64,000 bases of DNA from Streptomyces buecherae (GTDB taxonomy: Bacteria; Actinomycetota; Actinomycetes; Streptomycetales; Streptomycetaceae): the NCBI RefSeq assembly GCF_014295035.1, contig NZ_CP060404.1, positions 6,984,501-7,048,500 on the forward strand. Reading direction: 5' to 3'. Below the pieces are notes generated by a model that saw only the letters and a list, made by a program, of their open reading frames with translations, made no database searches and was not told where the DNA came from. How positions within the stretch are numbered: position 1 is the first letter of the stretch; the number at the start of each line of letters is the position of its first letter. Below, in pieces: positions 33,625 through 41,547 of this stretch. A program made the position numbers and the translations under genes.

Positions 33625-34893
33625 TCAGGCGGTCTCGCGGACGGCGCGCGCCAGCGTGCGCAGGCCCTCGTCGAGCTCCTCCGGGGTGATGGTCAGCGCC
33701 GGTAGCAGCTTGACGACCTCGCTCTCCGGGCCCGAGGTCTCGATCAGCAGGCCCAGCTCGAAGGCGCGGCGGGCGATGGCCGAGGCACGCGACTTCTCGG
33801 TGAACTCCAGGCCCCAGACCAGGCCGCGGCCCCGGTACTCGGCGCCGAGCCGGGTGTGCTCGTCGCAGATGGCGCGCAGCGCCTCCTCGACCTGCTCGCC
33901 GCGGGCCAGGGTCTGCTTCTCCATCTGGCCGTCGGCCCAGTAGGTGTCGAGGGTGGCGGCGGCGGTGACGAAGGCGGGGTTGTTGCCGCGGAAGGTGCCG
34001 TTGTGCTCGCCGGGCTCCCAGACGTCGAGTTCGGGCTTGAAGAGGGTCAGGGCCATGGGCAGGCCGTAACCACTGATCGACTTCGAGACGGTGACGATGT
34101 CGGGGACGATGCCGGCCTCCTCGAAGGAGAAGAAGGCGCCGGTGCGTCCGCAGCCCATCTGGATGTCGTCGACGATGAGCAGCATGTCGCGGCGCTTGCA
34201 CAGGTCGGCCAGTTCGCGCAGCCACTGCGCGCGGGCGACGTTGATGCCGCCCTCGCCCTGCACCGTCTCCACGATCACGGCGGCGGGCTGGTTCAGGCCG
34301 GAGCCCTGGTCCTCGAGGAGGCGCTCGAACCACAGGAAGTCGGGCACCCGGCCGTCCAGGTAGTTGTCGAACGGCATCGGCGTGCCGTGCACCAGCGGGA
34401 TGCCGGCGCCGGCGCGCTTGAACGCGTTGCCGGTGACGGCCAGCGAGCCGAGCGACATGCCGTGGAAGGCGTTGGTGAAGGAGACGATCGACTCGCGGCC
34501 CTTGACCTTGCGGGCCAGCTTCAGCGCGGACTCCACCGCGTTGGTGCCGGTCGGGCCCGGGAACATCACCTTGTACGGCAGGTCGCGCGGGCGCAGGATC
34601 GTCCGCTGGAAGGACTCCAGGAAGGCGCGCTTGGCCGTGGTGGACATGTCCAGGCCGTGCGTGACGCCGTCGCGCTCGATGTAGTCGATCAGGGCGCGTT
34701 TGAGGACCGGGTTGTTGTGGCCGTAGTTGAGTGATCCGGCCCCGGCGAAGAAGTCGAGGTAGGTGTGGCCGTCCTCGTCGTACATGCGGCTGCCCTGGGC
34801 GCGGTCGAAGACGGTGGGCCAGCTTCGGCAGTAGCTGCGCACCTCCGACTCCAGGGTCTCGAAGACGCTCAGGTCGGGTTGGGTGATGGTCAC
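33625..34893 (-). CDS. ectB: Diaminobutyrate--2-oxoglutarate transaminase
   Basis: EctB makes L-2,4-diaminobutyrate from aspartate semialdehyde, the first step to ectoine. The 422-residue class III aminotransferase has DFFAGAGSLNYGHNNP, FPGPTGTNAVESALKLARK, VETVQGEGGINVA and the PLP lysine in VTVSKSISGYGLPMA. The start is GTG at 34893 (VTITQPDLSVFETLESEVRSY) with AGGAG-like purines upstream. It is second in the operon, 73 bases after ectA. Confidence 0.97.
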   Translation of the reverse strand: MTITQPDLSVFETLESEVRSYCRSWPTVFDRAQGSRMYDEDGHTYLDFFAGAGSLNYGHNNPVLKRALIDYIERDGVTHGLDMSTTAKRAFLESFQRTILRPRDLPYKVMFPGPTGTNAVESALKLARKVKGRESIVSFTNAFHGMSLGSLAVTGNAFKRAGAGIPLVHGTPMPFDNYLDGRVPDFLWFERLLEDQGSGLNQPAAVIVETVQGEGGINVARAQWLRELADLCKRRDMLLIVDDIQMGCGRTGAFFSFEEAGIVPDIVTVSKSISGYGLPMALTLFKPELDVWEPGEHNGTFRGNNPAFVTAAATLDTYWADGQMEKQTLARGEQVEEALRAICDEHTRLGAEYRGRGLVWGLEFTEKSRASAIARRAFELGLLIETSGPESEVVKLLPALTITPEELDEGLRTLARAVRETA

Positions 34894-34966
34894 AGCGTGC
34901 TCCTGGAAGTTCAGTGGCGAGGGGTGACGAGTGGGGGAAGTGGTTCGGGGTGGGCCCGGGCCCGGG

Positions 34967-35530
34967 TCAGGGGCGCTCGGCGGGTGGGGCCAGCGGCCCG
35001 ATGCGGTACAACACCTCGGGTTCGTGAGTCCCCTCGGGGAACATCTGCCCGTCGAACAACACCTCACGCTCCACCGTGGCTCCATGCCGCTCGGCGAACG
35101 ACGTGAACAGCCGGTTCGAGGCGGCGTTGTCCGGCGTGATGGTGGTCTCCACGCGGCGGACGCCGCTCTCGGCGGTGACCCGCGCGGTCAGTCCATCAAG
35201 CAGTGCTCCCGCGAGCCCTCGGCCTCGGCAGGCGTCGTCGACGGCGACCTGCCAGACGACGAGAGTCTGCGGGCGCTCAGGGCGGATGTATCCGGTGACG
35301 AAGCCAACCGGCTCGCCACCATCGGAGCGGGCCACCACGGAGGTGGAGGCGAAGTCCCGGCACCACAGGAGGTAGCTGTACGAGGAGTTGAGGTCCAGCG
35401 CCTTGGAGTCGCGGGCGATGCGCCAGATCGCGGCTCCGTCTTCGACGCCTGGGGTGTCGAGCTCCAGGCCCTCCGGAATTTCCAGGAATTCGCTGTGGGC
35501 ACGTGCAAGGTCTGCTTGTGCGGCGGTCAT
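34967..35530 (-). CDS. ectA: Diaminobutyrate acetyltransferase
   Basis: EctA acetylates diaminobutyrate at the gamma-amino group with acetyl-CoA. The 187-residue GNAT protein has the EctA-specific DLNSSYSYLLWCRDFASTSVVA and the CoA-binding ACRGRGLAGALLDGL, followed by TTITPDNAASNRLFTSFA. The ATG at 35530 has no ribosome site. The AT-rich sequence just upstream (TAAATT ending 9 bases before ATG on the minus strand) could be a -10 box for a leaderless transcript. It is the first gene of ectABCD. Confidence 0.97.
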   Translation of the reverse strand: MTAAQADLARAHSEFLEIPEGLELDTPGVEDGAAIWRIARDSKALDLNSSYSYLLWCRDFASTSVVARSDGGEPVGFVTGYIRPERPQTLVVWQVAVDDACRGRGLAGALLDGLTARVTAESGVRRVETTITPDNAASNRLFTSFAERHGATVEREVLFDGQMFPEGTHEPEVLYRIGPLAPPAERP

Positions 35531-35957
35531 GCAAATTGAATTTACCCAGCTGAATCGAAAATTGCATCGCGAGATGGGGTTACGTGGGAGGGGGGATCTG
35601 TGGTATCACGCGGGGACGCGCGGGCGCGCAACCGGTCGGCGGAAGGTCCCGGTTTGACCCGTATTTACGGGGCGAAACGGGCGCGCTATGCGTTACGTCA
35701 CAGATGCGTAACGGCCTTGAGGTGCCGCGGAATTGCCTACTCACCGCTAGCGAAACCTTGGCGTTTAGGGTCCGGGAAAGCGGGCAGGAGAATATGGGTT
35801 GCTGAGCTGAATAAGTATCTTCGCGGTGCTGGGAATTCATTAGCATAAGCGCAGAGTGGATGCTTCGGTTGAGTGTTCATCGGTCTTTTGGGAGCCCCCG
35901 TCGCGGCTGGGACGGAGCCTGTCCGGGCCGGTTCGCGGGGCTCGTAGAGTTCCGTCC
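35531..35957. promoter_or_regulatory. AT-rich divergent control region of ectABCD and the amidohydrolase gene
   Basis: This 427-bp region is much richer in A/T than its surroundings. It contains a TGCAA/TTGCA-bordered imperfect inverted repeat beside ectA (35530-35566), CCCGTA-TT-TACGGG (35658-35671), and CGTTACG-N9-CGTAACG (35691-35713). On the plus side TAGAGT (35945-35950) lies 7 bases before the ATG at 35958. These are good candidates for osmotic or other control of ect, but no regulator is identified. Confidence 0.55.
35691..35713. promoter_or_regulatory. Inverted repeat CGTTACG-N9-CGTAACG
   Basis: A perfect 7-bp inverted repeat with a 9-bp spacer, 160 bases upstream of ectA. It fits a dimeric regulator site of unknown identity. 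Confidence 0.5.
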
Positions 35958-37058
35958 ATGAGTGAGAGCGCGGTGCTGCACATCAAGGGGCGGGTACTGG
36001 CCGGGCCGGTCGCCGACGACGATGTCCATGACGAACTCTGGGTCGTCGACGGAAAGATCACCTTCGACCGTCCGACCGGGGCCCGGGACGTACGGGTCGT
36101 GGAGGGCTGGGCGCTGCCCGGCCTGGTCGACGCCCACTGCCACGTGGGTCTCGACGCGCACGGCCCGGTGGACGCGTCGACCAGCGAGCAACAGGCGGTG
36201 ACGGAGCGGGACGCGGGGGTCCTGCTGCTGCGGGACGCGGGCTCGCCGTCGGACACCCGGTGGATCGACCATCGAGACGACCTCCCCCGCATCGTGCGCG
36301 CGGGCCGCCACATCGCCCGTACCCGCCGGTACATCCGGAACTACGCACACGAGATCGAACCCGCCGATCTGGTCGCCTACGTGGCCGAGGAGGCGCGCCG
36401 CGGCGACGGCTGGGTGAAGCTCGTCGGCGACTGGATCGACCGGGAGAGCGGCGACCTGTCGGCGTGCTGGCCTCCCGGCGAGGTGGCGGCGGCGATAGCC
36501 GAGGCGCACCGGCTGGGCGCCCGGGTGACCGCGCACTGCTTCGCCGAGGAGTCGCTGGCCCCGCTGGTGGAGGCGGGCATCGACTGCGTCGAGCACGCCA
36601 CCGGGCTCACCGAGGACACCATCCCGCTCTTCGCCGAGCGCGGCGTGGCCATCGTGCCCACCCTGATCAACATCGCCACCTTCCCCAAGCTGGCCGAGGG
36701 CGGCGAGGCCAAGTTCCCGCGCTGGGCGGCCCACATGCGCCGGCTCCACGCGCGCCGCTACGACACCGTACGGGCCGCCTACGACGCGGGCGTGCCCATC
36801 TACGCCGGCACCGACGCGGGCGGCTCGCTGGCCCACGGACTGATCGGCCAGGAGGTGGCCGAGCTGGTGAAGGCGGGCATTCCCGCCGTCGACGCGCTGT
36901 CCGCCGCCACCTGGGGCGCGCGCGACTGGCTCGGGCGCCCCGGCATGACCGAGGGCGCCGCCGCCGACCTGGTGGTCTACGACGCCGACCCGCGCGAGGA
37001 CGTGCGCGTGCTGTCCGCGCCGCGCCGCGTGGTGCTGCGCGGGCGCGTCGTCGGCTGA
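35958..37058 (+). CDS. Imidazolonepropionase-like amidohydrolase
   Basis: A 366-residue metal-dependent hydrolase. Metal ligands are seen in order: H-x-H in VDAHCHVGLDAHG, the lysine of GWVKLVGDW (probably carboxylated), histidines in TAHCFAEESL and EHATGLTED, and the aspartate of YAGTDAGGSLAHG. The N-terminal VVDGKITFDRPTG and C-terminal DLVVYDADPREDVRVL are the usual composite beta-domain. The ATG is 7 bases after TAGAGT with no ribosome site, so probably leaderless. It is divergent from ectA and is followed by a hairpin. The substrate (cyclic amide or imide, or dipeptide) is unknown. Confidence 0.9.
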   Translation: MSESAVLHIKGRVLAGPVADDDVHDELWVVDGKITFDRPTGARDVRVVEGWALPGLVDAHCHVGLDAHGPVDASTSEQQAVTERDAGVLLLRDAGSPSDTRWIDHRDDLPRIVRAGRHIARTRRYIRNYAHEIEPADLVAYVAEEARRGDGWVKLVGDWIDRESGDLSACWPPGEVAAAIAEAHRLGARVTAHCFAEESLAPLVEAGIDCVEHATGLTEDTIPLFAERGVAIVPTLINIATFPKLAEGGEAKFPRWAAHMRRLHARRYDTVRAAYDAGVPIYAGTDAGGSLAHGLIGQEVAELVKAGIPAVDALSAATWGARDWLGRPGMTEGAAADLVVYDADPREDVRVLSAPRRVVLRGRVVG

Positions 37059-37074
37059 GTCGCGCTGCGCCGAA

Positions 37075-37131
37075 CGGGTGAGCCGGGCGGATGGGCCGGA
37101 CGGGGGATCCATCCGCCGTCCGGGTCACCCG
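37075..37131 (+). terminator. Terminator hairpin after the amidohydrolase gene
   Basis: CGGGTGA (37075-37081) pairs with TCACCCG (37125-37131). Inside, CCGG and GCGGATGG pair with CCATCCGC and CCGG around a small bulge. It begins 16 bases after the stop. Confidence 0.6.
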
Positions 37132-37346
37132 TGGGCGGGTGCGGGGCGGCATCGCGGGTGAGCCGCGTGGGGCGGAGGGGGAGGACGGAAGAAACAGGGA
37201 CCGGATTCACCCGATGCGGTGAACGCGCAACGGGTAGCCGTCCGTTCACCCTTCGTGCGCCAGCATGGCGGAGCCAAGGTCGTCGGCGTGCGCGCGTCCT
37301 GCCGACCGCGACCGGCGACTCCGTGTCTGCCGTGGGGGTTCCACAC

Positions 37347-38147
37347 GTGTCCCGTTCCAACGATTCCCTCTTAGCCGTCTCCGCGCGGCGCGCCGCCACC
37401 CTGGCCGCCTGCTGCGGCCTGCTGTGCGCCGCCACCGGCGCGCCCGCGCGGGCCGGCGACGGCGACGGGCGCGCCGACACCGGCGCGGCGAGCGCCGTGG
37501 TGCTGCGCGCCGGGCTCGACGTCGCGCTGCTCGACGGCGCGCTCGGGGTGCCGGTCACGGCCCCCGTCAACGAGGTGCGCGCGCCGCTGAGCGGGGAGAA
37601 GACCGCGCTCACCGTGCTGCTCGACGGCGTGGCGGAGGGCCGGCCGGTGACCGTCCTGCGCGCCGACGCCGTCACCGCCCGTACGACCCGTACGGCGCGC
37701 GCGGCGACCGGGTACGCCAGCCTGAGCCAGGCCCGGGTGTACGTTCCCGGCCTGCCGGCGCTGCCCCTGATCGAGGCCGAGCAGGTCGCCTCCCGCGCGG
37801 TGTGCGAGGTCGGCGCCAGGCCGGTCGCGACGTCCGCGCCGCTCGGCACGGTCACCGTGCTCGGCAAGCGGGTCACGCTCGGCGCCAGCCGTACAGGGAA
37901 GGTCACCGTGCCGGGCGTCGGCGAGGTGCGGCTCGCGGTGGCCGAGACCACCACCACCTCGCGTACGGCCGCGTCGGCCGCCCTCGACCTGCGGGTCACG
38001 GTCAACCCGCTGCGGCTGAACGTGGCCTCGGTCACCGGCCGGATCACCCTCGCCGAGGCGACGTGCGCCACGCCCGGCAGCCGCGCCGCCGCCCGCCCCG
38101 ACGCGGGCGGGCCCAAGGCGCCGGGAACCCGCTCCGCGACGACCTGA
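37347..38147 (+). CDS. Secreted SCO1860-like protein without a sortase signal
   Basis: A 266-residue exported protein. From GTG 37347 the product has an N-terminal signal peptide (RRAATLAACCGLLCAATGAPARA). The mature part is beta-rich (AVVLRAGLDVALLDGALGVPVTAPVNEV, then GVGEVRLAVAETTTTSRTAASAALDLRV) and contains a cysteine pair (VCEVGA, ATCATPG). It resembles the Streptomyces SCO1860 family, which I recall as LAETG-anchored. Here the sequence ends APGTRSATT with no LAxTG, membrane helix or basic tail, so it would be released. GGGGG is 8 bases before the GTG. Confidence 0.7.
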   Translation: MSRSNDSLLAVSARRAATLAACCGLLCAATGAPARAGDGDGRADTGAASAVVLRAGLDVALLDGALGVPVTAPVNEVRAPLSGEKTALTVLLDGVAEGRPVTVLRADAVTARTTRTARAATGYASLSQARVYVPGLPALPLIEAEQVASRAVCEVGARPVATSAPLGTVTVLGKRVTLGASRTGKVTVPGVGEVRLAVAETTTTSRTAASAALDLRVTVNPLRLNVASVTGRITLAEATCATPGSRAAARPDAGGPKAPGTRSATT

Positions 38148-38396
38148 CGGGTCCGGTCGGTCTCATCGGCCTGGCAGGTCCGGACAGGTCGGACAGGTCC
38201 GACAGGCTTGACCGGTCAGACCTGCCCGACAGCCTGAACTGGCGTCCCGGGCCAGCGCCCGGGACGCCATCCGCCCGACCCACCACGCCCGCCGGCGCGG
38301 CGGCCCTCGCCGCCCCGGCCGTACGCCTCGGCCCGTACGCCCCGATCCGTACGTCCCAGCCCGACGCCTCAGTCGTCCGTCCCCAGCCCGTACGCC
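38148..38396. repeat. GGTCCGACA-type repeats and CGTACG motifs between convergent genes
   Basis: 38172-38205 holds three to four imperfect 9-mers (GGTCGGACA) that can pair with complementary CCTGCCCGAC downstream at 38220-38232, a possible terminator. The rest has several CGTACG or CGTACGCC motifs. No gene. Confidence 0.45.
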
Positions 38397-39542
38397 TCAG
38401 TCCGTGTGTACTCCCGGCAGGGCGCGGGCCAGAGCCGTCACGAAGCGGTCGGTGGTGGCCCGGTCCCGGACGGCGAGCCGTAGCCAGTCCAGGCCCAGGC
38501 CCGGGAACGTGTCGCCACGGCGGACCGCGAAGCCCAGCTCCCGCAGCCGCGCGCGCACCGCGTCGGCGCCCGGCAGGTGGATCAGGACGAAGGGCCCGGC
38601 GGCCGGCTCGCACACCCGGATCGACGGGAACTCGGCCAGCCGGGCGATCAGATGGGCCCGGTCGGCCGCGATGCGGTGGGCCGCGTGGGCGGCCTCGGCG
38701 CGGGCCGGCGGGGCGCTGCACGCCTCGGCCGCGGCCAGAGCCGGCGAGGAGACGGGCCACAGCGGCTGGGCCCGTTCGAGGGCCTTGACGGTCGGCGGGT
38801 CGGCGATGACGTAGCCGATGCGCAGGCCCGCCAGCCCCCAGGTCTTGGTGAGGCTGCGCAGCACCACCAGGCCCGGCACGTCGGTGCGCTCGGCCAGCGA
38901 CGCGCTCTCGCCCGGCACCGCGTCCATGAACGCCTCGTCCACCACGAGGGTGCGCCCGGGGCGGGCCAGTTCGGCGATCGCCTCGGCGGGGTGCAGCACG
39001 GACGTCGGGTTGGTCGGGTTGCCGATCACCACGAGGTCGGCCTCGTCGGGCACCGCGTCCCGGCGTAGCCGAAAGCCGTCGGCCGACTCCAGCAGCACCC
39101 GCCGCACGGCGCGCCCCGCGTCCCGCAGCGCGGCCTCGGGCTCGGTGAACTGCGGGTGCACCACCACGGGGTGGTGGCCCGGCAGCGCCCGGGCGATCAG
39201 CACGAATGCCTCGGCCGCGCCCGCGGTGAGCAGCACCCGCTCCGGGGCGAGGCCGTGCCGCTCGGCCACCGCGGCGCGTGCGGCCGTCCCGTCCGGGTAG
39301 GCGGCCAGGGTGTCGATGGAGGCGGCGATGCGGGACCTGAGCCAGTTCGGCGGGGTGTCGGCGCGCACGTTGACCGCGAGGTCGGTCAGCTCGCCGGCGG
39401 CGCCGCGCACCTCGGCGTCACCGTGGTGGCGCAGGTCGGGCGCCGGGTCCGGCGCGGCGTCGGGGCGGTCGGCGGTGGGACGTTCACTGTCGGGGCGGTC
39501 GGTGGCGGGGCCCCGCGCGGTCGCGGCGCGCGACATCGGCAT
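38397..39542 (-). CDS. cobC: CobC-like PLP aminotransferase (cobalamin biosynthesis)
   Basis: A 381-residue class I/II aminotransferase related to histidinol-phosphate aminotransferase and the L-threonine-O-3-phosphate decarboxylase that supplies the aminopropanol arm of cobalamin. It shows DLAVNVRADTPPNWLRSRI, LTAGAAEAFVLIARAL, VVIGNPTNPTSVLHP, VVDEAFMDAVPGE and the PLP lysine in LRSLTKTWGLAGLRIGYV. The first 50 residues are a Pro/Asp-rich extension. ATG 39542 is 7 bases after GGGGAG; GTG 39557 is possible. It lies downstream of cobE, separated by repeats. Confidence 0.85.
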   Translation of the reverse strand: MPMSRAATARGPATDRPDSERPTADRPDAAPDPAPDLRHHGDAEVRGAAGELTDLAVNVRADTPPNWLRSRIAASIDTLAAYPDGTAARAAVAERHGLAPERVLLTAGAAEAFVLIARALPGHHPVVVHPQFTEPEAALRDAGRAVRRVLLESADGFRLRRDAVPDEADLVVIGNPTNPTSVLHPAEAIAELARPGRTLVVDEAFMDAVPGESASLAERTDVPGLVVLRSLTKTWGLAGLRIGYVIADPPTVKALERAQPLWPVSSPALAAAEACSAPPARAEAAHAAHRIAADRAHLIARLAEFPSIRVCEPAAGPFVLIHLPGADAVRARLRELGFAVRRGDTFPGLGLDWLRLAVRDRATTDRFVTALARALPGVHTD

Positions 39543-39594
39543 CGTCACGCTCCCCACGCCCCCGCCACGGCGGACCGACCAGCCGGTCGCCGAC

Positions 39595-39684
39595 CTGGTA
39601 CGCCACGGCCTGGTAGGCCACGACCTGGTACGCCACGACCTGGTACGTCACGACCTGGTACGTCACGGCCTGGTACGCCCTGGC
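39595..39684. repeat. Six tandem copies of a 15-bp unit (CTGGTACGYCACGRC)
   Basis: Six direct copies at exact 15-bp period, differing only at a few bases. They lie in the 393-bp gap between cobC and cobE (39543-39935). The same gap has a CTGGTG hexamer repeated about five times at 39729-39763. No gene in the gap is convincing on either strand, although the unit length keeps all frames open. Confidence 0.9.
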
Positions 39685-39935
39685 CTGCGGGCCGCGGCGC
39701 TGGCGGGCTCATCACGCGATCTCCTCCGTGCTGGTGCTGGTGCTGGTGCTCGTGCTGGTGTGCCGGGTGGTGCTGTGCGGTGGGGGTGCCCGCGCCAGGC
39801 GCCCGGGCGCGGGGTGTCGCGCGCGGGGGCGGGTTCCGTCGTACCGGCGCCGCTGTTGGGCCTCGCGCGCGGGGCGGGGTGCGTCGCGCGCGGGTCGGTG
39901 GGGCCGTGGCGGGTGGCCGGGCGGCGCTCGTGACG

Positions 39936-40472
39936 TTACCGCTGGTCGCTCGGGTGCCGTCGGGCAGGTCCGGCGCCGGGCCGCCGCGGGGCGGGTGGCG
40001 GCTTCCGGCCGCCGGTCGGCGCGTCGGCCGGCGGGGCCGGGCCCGGCCCCGGCAGGGCCAGCGCGCAGGTCGCGGCCGGTGGGCCGCAGGGCGGGGCGGA
40101 CTTGCGCTTGTCCACGACCAGCCAGGCGCCCGGGCCGGCCGCGAGGAGCGCGGCGGCCTCCGCGACGCTGGGCGTGCCGACGGCGGCGAGCGCGGCGCGG
40201 GTGGGGTGCGGCACCGCCACCGCCGCGAGGGCGGCGGCCGGATACGTCCACAGCTCCACCCCGAACCGCTCGGCCGCCTCGCGCAGCGCGGGCTCGTCGG
40301 CCTTGACGTCCACCGTGGCCAGGGCGGCGACGGCGGCGGGCGCGCGGCCGGCCTCGGCGAGGCAGTCGACGATGAGCCCGAGCACCTCGTCCACGGGCGC
40401 GTCGCGACTGGCCCCCACGCCGACGAAGACCGGCGCCGAGGGGCTTTCGGCGGTGGGTCGCGGGGCGGTCAT
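39936..40472 (-). CDS. cobE: CobE/CbiG C-terminal-domain cobalamin protein
   Basis: A 178-residue protein. VFVGVGASRDAPVDEVLGLIVDCL at the N-terminus, ATVDVKADEPALREAAERFGVELWTYPAAALA, and TPSVAEAAALLAAGPGAWLVVDKRKSA match the CobE/CbiG C-terminal fold, which takes part in corrin ring contraction. The last 40 residues are a Pro/Arg-rich extension not found in short homologues. ATG at 40472. It precedes cobC on the minus strand and is divergent from a ZIP transporter. No riboswitch is seen before it. Confidence 0.85.
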   Translation of the reverse strand: MTAPRPTAESPSAPVFVGVGASRDAPVDEVLGLIVDCLAEAGRAPAAVAALATVDVKADEPALREAAERFGVELWTYPAAALAAVAVPHPTRAALAAVGTPSVAEAAALLAAGPGAWLVVDKRKSAPPCGPPAATCALALPGPGPAPPADAPTGGRKPPPAPRRPGAGPARRHPSDQR

Positions 40473-40660
40473 GGCATCGCCCGCGAGCCCCGCGTACGCT
40501 GCGTGTCCGTCGTGGCACGCTGTGGCACCGGCGACCAGGCCGGGGCCGGACGCCGCGAACGGTGCCGTGGGCTTGGCGGGTGGGGGCGGGGACGCACCGT
40601 GGCGAGCACGGGGCGTCGCGGGCGGCCCGGGGGCGTGGTGAGCGTGAGAGGAGCGAGTCC

Positions 40661-41476
40661 ATGCCGGTGGTGATCGCGCTGGGCGCGTTGGTGATGACGC
40701 TGCTCGGCGGCTGGACCGCACACCGTGTCACCGACCGCAGGCACCTGATCCTGGGCCTGGCGGGCGGCCTGATGCTCGGCGTGGTGGGGCTCGACCTGCT
40801 GCCGGAGGCGCTGGAGGTCGCCGGGGACGAGGTGTACGGCGTGCCCGCCGCCCTGCTGTGCTTCGTCGGCGGCTTCCTGCTCGCCCACGCGGTGGAACGC
40901 CTGTTGGCCGAGCGCGTCGCGGCCCACCACGTGGTGGAGCCGGCGCCGGTGGCGACGGGCGGGGCCGGGGTCCGTGCCGAGGCCGGGGCCAGCGCCGCCG
41001 GCCGGCCGTCCGCGCCGGCGAGCGCGCTGCCGGGGCGCGCGCCGCAGGTGGGGCTGACCGCAGCCGCGGCCATGGTCGGCCACAGCGCCATGGACGGCGT
41101 CGCGCTGGGACTGGCCGCCCAGGTCAGCGACGAGATGACGCTGGCCGTCGCGGTCGCCGTCATCGCCCACGACTTCGCGGACGGCTTCAACACGTACACG
41201 CTGACCAGCCTGTACGGCAACGCCCGGCGCAAGGCCGTGCTGATGCTGGGCGCCGACGCCGTCGCGCCCGTCGTGGGCGCCGCGTCCACGCTGCTGTTCA
41301 CCGTGCCCGACCAGGCGCTCGGCATCTACCTGGGCTTCTTCGGCGGCGTCCTGCTCTACCTCGCCGCCGCCGACATCCTGCCCGAGGCGCACCACGACCA
41401 CCCGGCGCTGTCCACGCTGGGCTGCACCGTGGCCGGGGTGGGGTTCGTGTGGCTGGTGGTCGGCGTCGCGCACTGA
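40661..41476 (+). CDS. ZIP-family divalent metal transporter
   Basis: A 271-residue membrane protein with about eight helices. The signature lies in GHSAMDGVALGLAAQVSDEM and AVIAHDFADGFNTYTL, where the His and Asp residues of helices IV and V form the metal path. A variable Ala/Gly-rich cytoplasmic loop spans about 100-135. GAGAGGAG precedes the ATG. It stands on the opposite strand within the cobalamin region; supplying cobalt or zinc is plausible but unproven. Confidence 0.9.
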   Translation: MPVVIALGALVMTLLGGWTAHRVTDRRHLILGLAGGLMLGVVGLDLLPEALEVAGDEVYGVPAALLCFVGGFLLAHAVERLLAERVAAHHVVEPAPVATGGAGVRAEAGASAAGRPSAPASALPGRAPQVGLTAAAAMVGHSAMDGVALGLAAQVSDEMTLAVAVAVIAHDFADGFNTYTLTSLYGNARRKAVLMLGADAVAPVVGAASTLLFTVPDQALGIYLGFFGGVLLYLAAADILPEAHHDHPALSTLGCTVAGVGFVWLVVGVAH

Positions 41477-41504
41477 GCGGTGCGCCGGCGCGCACGGGCC
41501 GGGC

Positions 41505-41535
41505 CCGGCGCCGGGGCCCTGTCGCCCCGCGCCGG
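41505..41535. terminator. Hairpin between convergent ZIP and cobB genes
   Basis: CCGGCGC (41505-41511) pairs with 41529-41535 and GGGG (41513-41516) with CCCC (41525-41528), with one bulged C. It fits a bidirectional terminator. Confidence 0.6.
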
Positions 41536-41547
41536 ATGGTGCGCGGC

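Noticed and set aside
37200..37346. Possible second cobalamin riboswitch before the SCO1860-like gene
   Set aside because: GC-rich repeats resemble one at first sight, but neither the GCCACTG element nor the AGCCAGGAGA box is present.
39484..39684. Possible pentapeptide-repeat protein from the 15-bp tandem repeat
   Set aside because: The frame is short, lacks a ribosome site, and the repeat keeps all frames open simply because its unit is a multiple of three.
39595..39684. CRISPR-like array
   Set aside because: The repeats are contiguous 15-mers with no spacers and no cas genes nearby.
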